Assembly (NCBI GenBank): GCA_963851045.1
Contig: CAWKNC010000001.1
Span: forward strand, 1 to 64,000
Length of the DNA: 64,000 nt
Source: WHSW01 sp963851045
GTDB taxonomy: Bacteria; Actinomycetota; Thermoleophilia; Solirubrobacterales; 70-9
Direction of reading: 5' to 3'
Positions 46,153 through 55,026 of the stretch are shown here, one piece after another (the first letter of the stretch is position 1; each line of letters starts with the position of its first letter). The notes under the pieces are model-generated. The model made no database searches. It was not told the origin of the DNA and was given only the letters and a program-made list of their open reading frames with translations. A program made the translations under genes and the position numbers.

Positions 46153-47127
46153 CGCCCGCGAGCGGCCTGCAGCGCCGAGGTAGGCCGAGTCGAGCGAGGC
46201 GACGAGCTCGCTCGCGAACTCGCCGACGCTGACCGTCCTCGTCGCCTGGATCGCGCGCCGCTCACCGAGCAGTCGCGGCAAGGCGACGAGCGTCTCGTAG
46301 TAGGCGCGAAGCTTCTGCGGCAGCCAGCCGGAGGCCGCCGCTGCCACCAGCAGGGCGAGCTCGGTCGCCAGCAGTGCCGGCGCCAGCAGCGCCAGCAGCG
46401 CACCCGGGTACGTGCGGATCAGCGTCGCCCAGCGATTGCGCTCGAGATAGCGCCACTTCGCCGAGCCCTTGTCGAAGTCATAGCCGTGGTCGACCAAGGC
46501 GGTCGGCTCAACCCCGAGCGTCCCGCCCCGCAGCAGCACCCGCAGCGACAGGTCGACGTCTTCGTGGTAGAGAAAGAACGCCTCGGCCATCCCACCGAGC
46601 TCGATGTAGAGCTCACGGCCGATCACCAGGCACGCCCCGGAGACGAACCCGACGTTTGCCCGTCCATTACCGGCAAACGTAGGAGTCGCCGGCTCGCCGG
46701 CGCCGCCGGCCCATGCGATGGCGGTGAAGTGGACGACGCCTCCGCGGGTGTTGACCTTCGTGCCGTCGTCGCTGGTGATCAGCGCCTGCCAGGCGTCCCA
46801 GCCGCGGCCGTCGATCGCCGGGCGCTCGATCGCATCGCGCCAGCCGGGCTGGGGCACTGCGTCGGGGTTGAGAAAGCACACAAGCTCGCCCGAGGCCGCC
46901 GCCGCACCGCCGTTGCAGGCGGCGGCGAAGCCTTGGTTGCTGCCCGTTTCGATCACCACAGCACCCGGCGATAGCTCGCGCGCGAGCGCGGCGCTGCCAT
47001 CGGCGGAGGCGTTGTCGACGACGATCAGCTCGTCGTCGTCGCGCAGTTCGGACGCGAGCGCAGGCAGGGTGGCCGCGAGAGCTTCGCGCGAGTTGTAGGA
47101 GACGATGACCACGGACAGGGTTGGCAC
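46090..47127 (-). CDS. Glycosyltransferase family 2 (rhamnosyltransferase-like)
   Basis: 345 residues from the GTG at 47127. The N-terminal GT-A domain reads PTLSVVIVSYNSREALAATL, ELIVVDNASADGSAALAREL, NQGFAAACNGGAAAASGELV and the metal site FLNPDA. The acceptor region has GFVSGACLVIGRELYIELGG and FFLYHEDVDLSLRVLLRGG, typical of cell-wall rhamnosyltransferases. A hydrophobic helix pair (LLALLAPALLATELALLVAA) anchors the C-terminus. It is divergent from the GroES-like gene. Confidence 0.88.
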   Translation of the reverse strand: MPTLSVVIVSYNSREALAATLPALASELRDDDELIVVDNASADGSAALARELSPGAVVIETGSNQGFAAACNGGAAAASGELVCFLNPDAVPQPGWRDAIERPAIDGRGWDAWQALITSDDGTKVNTRGGVVHFTAIAWAGGAGEPATPTFAGNGRANVGFVSGACLVIGRELYIELGGMAEAFFLYHEDVDLSLRVLLRGGTLGVEPTALVDHGYDFDKGSAKWRYLERNRWATLIRTYPGALLALLAPALLATELALLVAAAASGWLPQKLRAYYETLVALPRLLGERRAIQATRTVSVGEFASELVASLDSAYLGAAGRSRALAAALGTYWRVVLRLLGARG

Positions 47128-47155
47128 CCGCTGGACCCTACGATGCGTGGGAGCG

Positions 47156-47482
47156 ATGAAGCACTTCCTGCGCCCGATCTTCGACCGCGTGATCATCAAG
47201 GAGCTCGAGCCCGATCGGGTTCGGAACTCCGGCCTCGTGGTCCCGCCCGGCCAGGACGAGCCGCCGCCGCAGCACGGGATCGTGCTCGCGATCGGGCCTG
47301 GGCTCGACTGGTGGGAGGGCGCAGGCGTGCGGATGCCGGTGCAGCCCGGCGATCACGTCGTCTTTCCCGCCTCCGCCGGCGCCTGGGTCGAGGTCGACGA
47401 GGAGAAGCTCTTGGTCTGCCGAGTCGGCGAGCTGCTCGGCGTCCTGGAGGAGATCCGCGAGGAGGCGGGCGACCGCGCCTAG
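47156..47482 (+). CDS. GroES-like co-chaperonin
   Basis: 108 residues from the ATG at 47156. It begins MKHFLRPIFDRVIIKELEPD, then SGLVVPPGQDEPPPQHGIVL and AIGPGLDW, and ends with GDHVVFPASAGAWVEVDEEK, the beta-barrel layout of Cpn10. The mobile-loop segment is short and Pro-rich rather than the usual IVLP pattern. No groEL is adjacent, so this is probably a second, specialised Cpn10-like copy rather than the main GroES. The 3' end overlaps the convergent DUF4396 gene by 4 bases. Confidence 0.78.
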   Translation: MKHFLRPIFDRVIIKELEPDRVRNSGLVVPPGQDEPPPQHGIVLAIGPGLDWWEGAGVRMPVQPGDHVVFPASAGAWVEVDEEKLLVCRVGELLGVLEEIREEAGDRA

Positions 47483-48777
47483 CCGACGTCGACGGTGAAG
47501 CTCGCCGTCCGCACCCTGCCATCGGCGCGGAACTGGAGAAACAGCGCGTGGCGACCCGCGTCGGTGAACTCGGCCATGAAGGCGATGGGATCGCCGGCCT
47601 CGCCCTCGAGCGGGTGGACGTGGAGGAACTCGAGGTCGCCCTCGCTCAGCGCGACCAGGTGGCCGTTCGCCCCGAGGTAGGGCTCTACCGCGACCGGACG
47701 CCCGTCGCGCGTCACCGTGAATGAGAGCTCGGACTCAGCTCCGGCAACCGGTGCGGCCTCGGACAGCTCAACGGCATAGCCGTCGCCAGCCTCGGCCGTC
47801 GGTGACGGATCGGGCAGGGGCACGGCCTCGGCGTTGCCGTCGACGGTGATGTCCGCGGCAGCGGTCTGGCCGGCGCCCTCATGGCTGAAGTCGGCGAAGG
47901 CGCGGTAGGTCCCGGCCTCGGGCAGGGTCAGTGGCGTGGCCCAGGTTCCATCCGCTGACATGCTCGGGTGCAGGTGCTGGAACCCGGTGAGGTCGTTGCG
48001 AACGACGATCAGGTGCATCGGCTTGGTGTGCTCGATGTCGAAGTCGGTGATGACCGCATCGTTTGCGCCGACGATCTGAAAGCGAAGCGGCGCCTCGGCC
48101 CCTGCGGCCGGCGCGGGGGAGTTCAGGACCAGCTCGGCGTCGCCATGCTCGCTCGAAGTCATCGCGCTGTGGCCGCCGCTTCCGTGTCCTTCGTCCTCGT
48201 TGATGATCGCCTCGGCGACCACAACCGTGGTGCCGAAGACAAAGGCGACGATCACCGCGGCGCCGACCACGCGCGTCGGTGGCCCGCCGTGGATGCCCGT
48301 CTCGTGCACGGCGGTGTGACCCTTACCCCGGGCGAGCAGCCAGCGGTTGACCGGAACCGTGAGCACGAAGGCAATCGCCAGCGCAAAGGAGAGGCTGCCC
48401 CAGAAGAGCAGCGAGCCCAGACCGGCGTGCATCGCTCCCGGGACCGTGAGCATGATCGCGTTGTCGACGACCTCCATCGTCGCGATCGAAAGCGTGTCGG
48501 ACGCGAGCGCGATCGGCACAACCGTGCTCAGCGCCAGGCCCGCGCGCAGCAGCGGCAGGCTCGTGAGCGCGTATCCGAACATGAAGGCCAGCGCCACGGC
48601 GAGCGCGATCGTCGCGAAATTCGAGAAGCCGAGCGCGGTACCGATCGCCATGCCGGAGACCTCTCCGATCGCGCACCCGGTGAGGCAGTGCAGCGTGGCG
48701 CTCACGGCGACGCCCGTGAGGGCGGTGCCGCCAGTCGGCATCTCGTGGTGATGGGCGTGTTCGGCGTGGGCTTCCAT
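47479..48777 (-). CDS. DUF4396 membrane protein with His-rich N-terminus and exported metal-handling-type C-terminal domains
   Basis: 432 residues from the ATG at 48777. The N-terminus is MEAHAEHAHHHEMPTGG, a metal-binding-type tail. Residues 20-150 are the DUF4396 membrane domain: SATLHCLTGCAIGEVSGMAI, VALAFMFGYALTSLPLLRAG, ATMEVVDNAIMLTVPGAMHA. After one more helix (VGAAVIVAFVFGTTVVVAEA) the protein has two beta-domains (about 225-320 and 335-432). Both contain the pattern of Met/His clusters, HTKPMHLIVVRNDLTGFQHL then HPSMSADGTW, and ANGHLVALSEGDLEFLHVHP. These resemble exported copper-handling (YtkA-like) domains. A CsoR-type operator lies 20 bases upstream, so copper-induced expression is likely. 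A role in copper or other metal handling is inferred. Confidence 0.8.
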   Translation of the reverse strand: MEAHAEHAHHHEMPTGGTALTGVAVSATLHCLTGCAIGEVSGMAIGTALGFSNFATIALAVALAFMFGYALTSLPLLRAGLALSTVVPIALASDTLSIATMEVVDNAIMLTVPGAMHAGLGSLLFWGSLSFALAIAFVLTVPVNRWLLARGKGHTAVHETGIHGGPPTRVVGAAVIVAFVFGTTVVVAEAIINEDEGHGSGGHSAMTSSEHGDAELVLNSPAPAAGAEAPLRFQIVGANDAVITDFDIEHTKPMHLIVVRNDLTGFQHLHPSMSADGTWATPLTLPEAGTYRAFADFSHEGAGQTAAADITVDGNAEAVPLPDPSPTAEAGDGYAVELSEAAPVAGAESELSFTVTRDGRPVAVEPYLGANGHLVALSEGDLEFLHVHPLEGEAGDPIAFMAEFTDAGRHALFLQFRADGRVRTASFTVDVG

Positions 48778-48796
48778 TTGCAGCGCGCACCTTAGC

Positions 48797-48813
48797 ATAC
48801 CCCTTAGGGGTAT
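48797..48813. promoter_or_regulatory. CsoR/RcnR-family-type operator
   Basis: ATACCCCTTAGGGGTAT is a 17-bp palindrome, perfect but for its single central base. It matches the TACCC...GGGTA layout of copper-responsive CsoR-family operators. It lies between the divergent starts at 48777 and 48836 and would occlude the promoter of the DUF4396 gene. No csoR gene is in the window. Confidence 0.75.
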
Positions 48814-48835
48814 CTCCCAAGCGTAGGATCGTCGC

Positions 48836-49330
48836 TTGTTCGCCTACCACCCCAGCGAGTGGCACGACCTGTTTGTCGCGACCACCGGTGCCGGAGCCGC
48901 CCTCGCCGGACTCGTGTTCGTCGCGGTCTCGATCAACATCGAGCGGATCCTCAAGTTCGAGAATCTCCCCGAGCGCGCGCTGGAAACCGTGATCCTGCTG
49001 CTCGGCGTCGTCGTCATCTCGATCACCGGCCTGATTCCCGGTCAGAACAACGTCGCCCTCGGCATCGAGCTAATGGTGGTGGGGTTGATTCTGGCGGGCG
49101 TGATCGGCCGACTGCTCACGCGGTATCGCCCAACCGGCGATGAGCCGGCCCTCTGGCTTTCGACGCGGCTGGTGATGCTCGCCTGGGCAACGCTGCCGTA
49201 CGCGATCGGCGGGCTCAGCGTCCTCGTCACCGACGGCGCCGGCCTCTACTGGGTCGTCTTCGGCATCGTCGGCGCGCTCATTGCCGCGGTTGCCAACGCC
49301 TGGGTGCTGCTGGTCGAGATCCTTCGCTAG
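48836..49330 (+). CDS. Four-TM membrane protein, uncharacterised actinobacterial family
   Basis: 164 residues, TTG start. It begins FAYHPSEWHDLFVATTGAGA and then ALAGLVFVAVSINIERILKF, followed by three further helices (TVILLLGVVVISITGLIPG, LMVVGLILAGVIGRLLTRY, VVFGIVGALIAAVANAWVL). I recognise the pattern from proteins annotated only as membrane proteins (sometimes 'modulator of FtsH protease'); no activity is established. It is divergent from the DUF4396 gene and might share the copper operator. Confidence 0.7.
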   Translation: MFAYHPSEWHDLFVATTGAGAALAGLVFVAVSINIERILKFENLPERALETVILLLGVVVISITGLIPGQNNVALGIELMVVGLILAGVIGRLLTRYRPTGDEPALWLSTRLVMLAWATLPYAIGGLSVLVTDGAGLYWVVFGIVGALIAAVANAWVLLVEILR

Positions 49331-49353
49331 CGGCAACCTAGAATGCGTACCGC

Positions 49354-49426
49354 GCCGACGTAGCTCAGCTGGTAGAGCACTTCACTCGTAATGAAGGGGT
49401 CAGCGGTTCGAATCCGCTCGTCGGCT
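49354..49426 (+). tRNA. tRNA-Thr (anticodon CGT)
   Basis: Acceptor stem GCCGACG (49354-49360) pairs perfectly with CGTCGGC (49419-49425), discriminator T. D-arm tagctcagctggtagagca, anticodon stem cttca/tgaag with CGT at 49387-49389, and T-arm agcggttcgaatccgct give a standard 73-base class I tRNA. CCA is not encoded. Confidence 0.96.
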
Positions 49427-49471
49427 TTCCTCGCGAATAGCTCCTCGCCACATCGACCCCCGACCTGCGCC

Positions 49472-49515
49472 GAACGTCGCGGAGTTAGTCCTACAGGGGG
49501 CCTTCAGCGACGTTC
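49472..49515. terminator. Inverted repeat between tRNA-Thr and the surface-protein gene
   Basis: A perfect 9-bp inverted repeat, gaacgtcgc (49472-49480) and gcgacgttc (49507-49515), with a 26-base loop. It lies in the 120-base gap between the tRNA and a convergent gene, where a terminator is expected. No U-run follows. Confidence 0.5.
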
Positions 49516-49548
49516 ACCTCGCTTAGCCGGTCCAAGCTCGCGTTCGGG

Positions 49549-52500
49549 CTACTTCTTCTTTTTCTTCTTTTTGAGCGTGAACGACTGCTCGGCGCTGCCC
49601 GCGTTGCCGGCGGCGTCGGTCGCGGTCACCCGGAACGCATGCTTGCCGGGCTTGAGCTTTTTGAGCGTGATCGTCGCGGTGCACGAGCCCGCGGGCTTGG
49701 CGTCGATCAGGCACGCAAAGCTGGCCGCGGGGTCATCGGAGATAAACGCGAACGTGGGAGTGGTGTCGGTCGTCTTGGTGCCTGGTCCCTTCGTGATCGT
49801 GACCTTTGGCGCCGTGGTGTCCCTCGGTGGCGGGGTGGGGTCGACCGGGGGCGTCGGTGGTGGGTTGGTTGGGCCGATGGGCCCGGCCGGTCCGGTTGGG
49901 CCCGCCGGTGGACCGGTTGGACCCGTGGGACCAGTCGGACCGGTTGGACCAGTCGGTCCGGTCGGTCCTGTTGGACCCGTTGGTCCCGTCGGTCCCGTCG
50001 GACCGGTCGGGCCGGTCGGACCGGTGGGCCGGTCGGGCCGGTCGGTCCGGTCGGACCGGTCGGACCGGTTGGACCCGTTGGTCCGGTCGGTCCCGTCGGT
50101 CCGCCTGGCGCTTGAACCGTGAACGGCCGGGTTCGCGTCACCGTGCTGCCATCCACGGCAACTCGGAGCCGGAAGGTGTAGGAGCCGTCGGCGAGATCGG
50201 CGGAAGGTTCGTGAGAGCCGGCACCCGTGCAGGCACCGTAGGCGGGAACTCCGCTGTCAAGCGAGCACTCGACGACCGCGACCCCGGGGTTGGCGATGAA
50301 CCCGAACGCGGGTCGGAGCTCGGAGGTCGTCCCGGTGGGTCCGGAGGTGATCTTGGCGGCCGCGCGTCGGCCCAGCTGGGCGTCGATGCCGGTCGTCGTG
50401 GCCCCGCCGGCGTCGACGGGTACCGGCGTCGCGCCGGCGAAGGTCGTGCCTCCCCCGGAGTACTCGCGCACCAGATCAGCCGGGGCGCAGCTTGGGTCGA
50501 ACTCGAGCACATAGGAGCCGGAAGGGAGGCCCCTGAGCGTGTACGCGCCTTCGCGATCGGTGTCGTCCTTCGCGTAGAGCACGGCCTGGTGTGAGGGATC
50601 GAAGGCCGCTACGCAGACGCCGTGCATCGGATCGCCGTCGGGACCTGTGACCGTGCCGGCAATCCGGCCACCGCGGGCAAGCTCCCCGTTGATCTCCGAA
50701 GCGGTCGCTCCATCACTCACCGAGACCGGTGTCGCGGCGCCGACCGTGCTGGCGCCCGCGTAGAACGCCTTCGCCAGATTGCCACCGTCGCACGGCGCGA
50801 AGCTGACGAGGTAACTCGCGGGTCGCAGGCCGCTGATCCGGTAATAACCCGTTTCGTCGGCGGCCTCACCGGTGACGAACCCACCCTCGGCGTCGACGAT
50901 CGTGGCGCACGCGCCTTCGACCTCTTCGCCCGCCGGGCCCGTGATGTATCCGGAGATCGAGCCGGTGCCAATCGCGAGCTCCGCATCGATGTCGGAGGTG
51001 TCCACGCCTGCAGCGACGACGATTGGCTCAGCGGATCCGAACGTGTCGGCATCGTCGAACCACTCTCCCGCGAGGTTGGCCGCGTGGCAGTCCTCGAACT
51101 GCGCCCGGTACGCACCGGGCTTCAAAGCGGTGAAGACGTAGGCGCCGTCGAGGGCGGTCTCGGATGACGCGACGGGCTCTCGCTCGGCATCGAACAGCCG
51201 CACGCACACGTCGGCCGGCGCGGCCGTGGGATCGGTGACCCTCCCGCTGATCGAGCCACCGCGCGCGAGCTCGGCGTCGACCTCATCGGTCGTGGCGTTG
51301 GCGACCACCGACACGGCGGTTGCCGTCGCGCGGTCGTCGGAATCGTCGTAGTACTCGTCGACGTAGATCTCGTCGGCGCAGTCTTCGAAGTGGACATTCC
51401 AGCTCCCCGCCGCCACGCCGTCAAGCGTGTAGTTGCCGCCGCCGTTGGTGGTCGTCGTGGCGAGATCGTCGCCGCTCGCGCTCTCCGCGCTAACGCAGAT
51501 ACCGGCGGCCGCCTGCCCGTCCGGGCTCTCAACGTGGCCTTGGATGCCGCCCCCGGCGGCGAGCTGGCCATCGATCGCGAGGTCGTCTCCCGCCTCGAGG
51601 GTGACGATCCCGGCGCTGTCGCGGTCCGGCTCGCTCGGATACCACGCATCCGCGTCGCCGTCCGCACCGCAGAAGCGGACCCTGTAGTCGCCAGGGGCCA
51701 GGCCGGTGATCTCATAATCACCGCTTGAGTCCGTGGTGACCTCGTCACCGGCAAGCTCGGCGTCCAGTGCCTCGATCTCGACGCACCGATCCATCGCTGG
51801 GTTGGCATCCGAATCGAGCAGGGTTCCGTGGATCGCCGCGGCCTCGGCAAGTGAGGCGTCAATCTCGTCGGTCGCGACACCGGCGGTGACGTCGACCTCC
51901 AGGGCGCCCTCGCGATTGGTGTTGTCGAAGTACTCAGCGACCACGTCCGGGCAGCTCGGTGAGTCCGAGCAGGCGCGAAACTGCACCGTGTAAGCGCCCT
52001 GCGCAAGGCCCGGCACCACGTACTCACCGGTGGCCGGATCGGACGGCACGGTCGCGACCACAGCGTTGGTGTCGGGGTCGCGAACGATGACGTCGATCCC
52101 TCCCAGCGCGTTGAGTGCCTCGTCGGTGACCGCGCCCTCGATCGAGCCCGCCTGGGCGACGATCGCGTCGGCGATCTCGGTCTCGCCCTCGGTGACGGCG
52201 ACCTCATCGGCCGCGCTCCGATTGGGCTTGTCGTTCCACCACTCGGCAAGCCAACCGGCTCCACAGGGGGCGAACTTCAGCTGATAGTCACCGGGCTGAA
52301 GTCGGGTGAACTGATAGCTCCCGTCGCCATCGAGTTGGACCGTTGAACCGGCCCCGGACTCGCCCACTCGCCACAGGCGCGCGCACCCGGCGGGCGCAGG
52401 TGTAGTCCCGTCGACCTCGGTCACCGTGCCCTCCACTGCAGCTCCCTCGCGCAGCTCCGCGTCGATCTCCGACGCGGGGCCACCCGCGGTGTGGACCGGG

Positions 52501-53741
52501 ATCGCGCTGGCGAAGTTCTCTGCGTTGTCGTACCACTCGACGAGCAGGTTGTCTCCCGTTCCCACGGCACAGCTCGGGTCGAACCGCACGTATGAGGGGT
52601 CACCGCCCAGCTGGTCGAAGGCAGCGGGGTCGTCGAGCAGATATGTGCCGTCGCTCGCGGTCGTCGTATCGAGCAACTCGTCCTCGTTTGCGTTGTACAT
52701 CTCGACGCACACGCCGGCGAGGGGGTTGGCGCCCGCGTCGGTGACGGTTCCCGAGATCGTCGATTCAAGAACGCCCGTCGAGCCCAGCTGCGCGCTGACG
52801 TTGGCGGTGTCCTGACCGCTGGTGACCGGCACGGGCTCGGCGTCGGCCTCGTCGGCCTCGTTTCGCCACCACTCCGCACCGTCGGTGCTGGCGCCACACG
52901 GGTCGAAGAGGACCGTGTACTGACCCGGGTCGAGGGGGCTGATCGTGTACTCGCCATTGGCGTCGGTGGTCACGCTCTCGCCGTCGTAGAAGCCTCCGAC
53001 TGCCGGAGTCGGAAACACGCAGGCACCCTCGATCGGCTGGCCCTGATGGTCGGTCACGCGCCCCGAGATCGAGCCGCCCTCGTTGAGGTTCGCGTCGAAG
53101 CCGATGAGCTCTTGCCCCGGGCTGATCAGCTGCTGTGTCGCATCGTCGATCCTGCGAGCCTCGTCGAAGTACTCGGGCAGCAGAGCGTTGCCGAGGCAAT
53201 CCTCAAAGTGGATCGTGTAGGTGCCGTCGAGACCCCGACCCTCGAAGTGACCATCGGAGTCGGCGTTCGCGGTGACGGTGTAGAGGCCCGAGGTGTCGCC
53301 ATCGAGCTCGAATGTCGCGCAGCCGGTCGCGAGTGGAGCGGCCGGGTCGCCGTAGGAGATCGTTCCCGCCGCGGTGCCGCCCTCGACAAGCTCGGCGTCC
53401 GCAGTGATCGAGCCTCCCGCCGGAACCTGGGGCAGGTCGGCGTTGTCGATGCGCTGCGGCACCCAGGGGTTGTTGTCGTCGCAGGTGTCGAAGGCAACGA
53501 AGGCATCCCCCTCTTCGACGGTGAGCGAGTAGTTGCCCTGGCCGTTGGTGACCGAGCTGGCAACGTCTGAGAATCCGGCGCTGACACAGATTCCTCCAAT
53601 GCCCGCGCCGCCCGGTGCGGTGACCGTGCCCGTGATCTGGCCGGTGGCCGCGAGGGCGGGCGCCGCGCACAGAAGCGAGACCAAGGCCGCCACTGAGAAC
53701 GCGAGGGGGTGCGTCCACCCCCTATGGACGTGTAGGTGCAC
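49549..53741 (-). CDS. Large secreted repeat protein with Cys-paired beta-sandwich repeats and collagen-like segment, one frameshift
   Basis: About 1397 residues when a one-base loss near 50027 is corrected. A signal peptide (AFSVAALVSLLCAAPALAAT) follows the GTG start. Eleven carboxypeptidase-regulatory/CnaB-like repeats of about 95-100 residues follow, each opening like SISGRVTDHQGQPIEGACVF and closing like GQYTVLFDPCGAS. Most have one Cys near the start and one near the end, suggesting an internal disulfide. Then comes a domain with ITSGPTGTTSELRPAFGFIA, a Gly-Pro-Thr collagen-like rod, and a second copy of that domain (DTTPTFAFISDDPAASFACL). The end is an all-Lys tail. The layout suits a cell-surface or matrix protein. 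No LPXTG-type anchor is visible. Confidence 0.85.
49870..50107 (-). repeat. Gly-Pro-Thr collagen-like tandem repeat
   Basis: Over 20 nine-base units encoding Gly-Pro-Thr on the minus strand (plus-strand form like ggaccggtc with variants). The wobble base varies between units, so selection acts on the peptide. The units join two homologous domains of the surface protein. A one-base loss inside the array (about 50027) shifts the frame; repeat slippage in the cell or in sequencing could each cause it. Confidence 0.85.
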
Positions 53742-53789
53742 AGAACTTGTGTCGGCGGCTTCCGCCGCATTGCCAAGCGGTTTGGACGC

Positions 53790-54632
53790 TCAGGCAGTCA
53801 GCGAAACGCCGATGATGTCGAGGCGGCGCATCAGGCCACCGAGCGCGAACTCCCGGATCTCGTCGGAGCTGGCGCCGAGAGCGTCCCAGTCGGTGTCGGA
53901 ATCGCTGTCGGGCGGGGTCAGCGACTCGGCCACGAGCGGGAGTAGATCGCCGAGTGTCGTGCGGATCGTCTCGGCGGCTTTCGCGTCGGCACGCACCGAC
54001 TCGCGCAGAAACCAGACGCCGTAGCCGATGTGGCGGGTCTCATCGTGGTGGATCCGCGAGTAGCCGTCGACAAATCCCGCCAGCAGTCCCTCTCGATCGA
54101 GGTATTGGGTGATGAACCGAAACGAGGTGAGGCCGAGCGTTGCCTCCAAGATCAGGTGATAGATCGTCACGAAGCGGATCTTCGCCTCGAGGTCGTCGGG
54201 CGCCGTGACCAGCCTCTCGTGTGCCTGCACCAGCGCCTCGTCGAAGATCGCGCGGAAGGCCGGCGACACCTGCTCGCGCGCCTTCTCGACATGCGCGGCG
54301 ATAACCGCCGGCTCGCCGACCACCTCATCGCGATACCGCGCGTAGAACTGCATGTGGCGCGCCTCGTCGACCTGCTGCGTCGACAGAAACGTCGCTTCCT
54401 CCTCGCTGCCGTGCGCGCCGACCAGCCCCGAGAACTTCGTGGTTATCCGCTCCTCGGCGACCATCAGCGACGACAGCGCCCAATAGATCAGCTCCTTATC
54501 GGCCGCCTCCATCCCCCGCCACTGCTCGCGATCGCGATCGAGGTCGATCTCGAACGGGTTCCACTGCGAGTCCTCCCAGCGCCGGTAGAGCGTCTGGGGA
54601 TCGTTGAGCTGGATCGCCTTCAACTCAGCCAT
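53790..54632 (-). CDS. R2-like di-metal carboxylate protein (ribonucleotide reductase beta/R2lox superfamily)
   Basis: 280 residues of the ferritin-like R2 superfamily. All six metal ligands of an R2-type site can be picked: Glu60 or Glu61 (SSLMVAEERITTKFSG), Glu90 and His93 (VDEARHMQFYARY), Glu163 (IYHLILEATLGL), Glu198 and His201 (IHHDETRHIGYG). Tyr97, four residues after His93, sits where the radical tyrosine of class I R2 proteins lies. At 280 residues it is shorter than true NrdB (about 320-375) and near R2lox length. No nrdA is nearby. Its ATG lies inside the end of arsR (13-base overlap), so it is translationally coupled to the arsenic repressor. An oxidase or oxygenase role linked to arsenic stress is inferred; a reductase subunit is the alternative. 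Confidence 0.78.
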   Translation of the reverse strand: MAELKAIQLNDPQTLYRRWEDSQWNPFEIDLDRDREQWRGMEAADKELIYWALSSLMVAEERITTKFSGLVGAHGSEEEATFLSTQQVDEARHMQFYARYRDEVVGEPAVIAAHVEKAREQVSPAFRAIFDEALVQAHERLVTAPDDLEAKIRFVTIYHLILEATLGLTSFRFITQYLDREGLLAGFVDGYSRIHHDETRHIGYGVWFLRESVRADAKAAETIRTTLGDLLPLVAESLTPPDSDSDTDWDALGASSDEIREFALGGLMRRLDIIGVSLTA

Positions 54633-54973
54633 GCGCTCAGCTCCCCGAGCGCCTCTGGCTTGACGTAGTAGTACGCCCACAGCCCCTCGCGCTCTGACCC
54701 AACTATGCCAGCGTCTCGGAGCTTTTTGAGGTGATGCGAAACCGTTGGCTGCGAGAGGTCGAAGAGCGGGACGAGCTCGCACACGCAGACCTTGCCGGCG
54801 TGCTTTCGCAGGACGTCGACGAGCTGCATCCGCACAGGATCACCGAGTGCCTTTGCGACCTCGGCCATGCGCTCTGCCTCGGATCGTTCGATGTCGGGGT
54901 ACACCACGGGCTCGCAACAGACATCGCCCTTGGGTCGCTTCTGCTTCGGGGCCAGCTTCAGATCGATGGGCAT
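54620..54973 (-). CDS. arsR: ArsR family arsenite-responsive repressor
   Basis: 117 residues. Winged helix with ALGDPVRMQLVDVLRKHAG, the recognition helix LSQPTVSHHLKKLRDAGIVG and wing EGLWAYYYVKPEAL. Metal-sensing cysteines: Cys19-Cys20 in GDVCCEP and Cys63/Cys65 in KVCVCELV. A vicinal pair near the N-terminus with a third Cys at helix 3 matches the layout of Corynebacterium glutamicum ArsR rather than the E. coli form. It is divergent from arsC across a 53-base gap with an inverted repeat and overlaps the R2-like gene start by 13 bases. Confidence 0.9.
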   Translation of the reverse strand: MPIDLKLAPKQKRPKGDVCCEPVVYPDIERSEAERMAEVAKALGDPVRMQLVDVLRKHAGKVCVCELVPLFDLSQPTVSHHLKKLRDAGIVGSEREGLWAYYYVKPEALGELSAWLS

Positions 54974-54989
54974 CTATCTACCTATATCT

Positions 54990-55010
54990 ATTGAAACGAT
55001 GTTTGTCAAT
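54990..55010. promoter_or_regulatory. Probable ArsR operator
   Basis: Imperfect inverted repeat ATTGA-N11-TCAAT in an AT-rich island within an otherwise GC-rich region. It lies in the short gap between divergent arsR and arsC. The arms resemble ArsR half-sites. One site could control both directions. Confidence 0.6.
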
Positions 55011-55026
55011 GGATTAGGCTGCGGGC

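Noticed and set aside
49870..50107. Possible CRISPR or minisatellite
   Set aside because: Nine-base period with wobble variation and no spacers; it is a coding repeat.
49391..50122. Plus-strand frame with a Gly-Pro-Val repeat that looks like a collagen-like protein
   Set aside because: It is the antisense reading of the Gly-Pro-Thr array. The minus strand is in frame with a signal peptide and eleven repeats.
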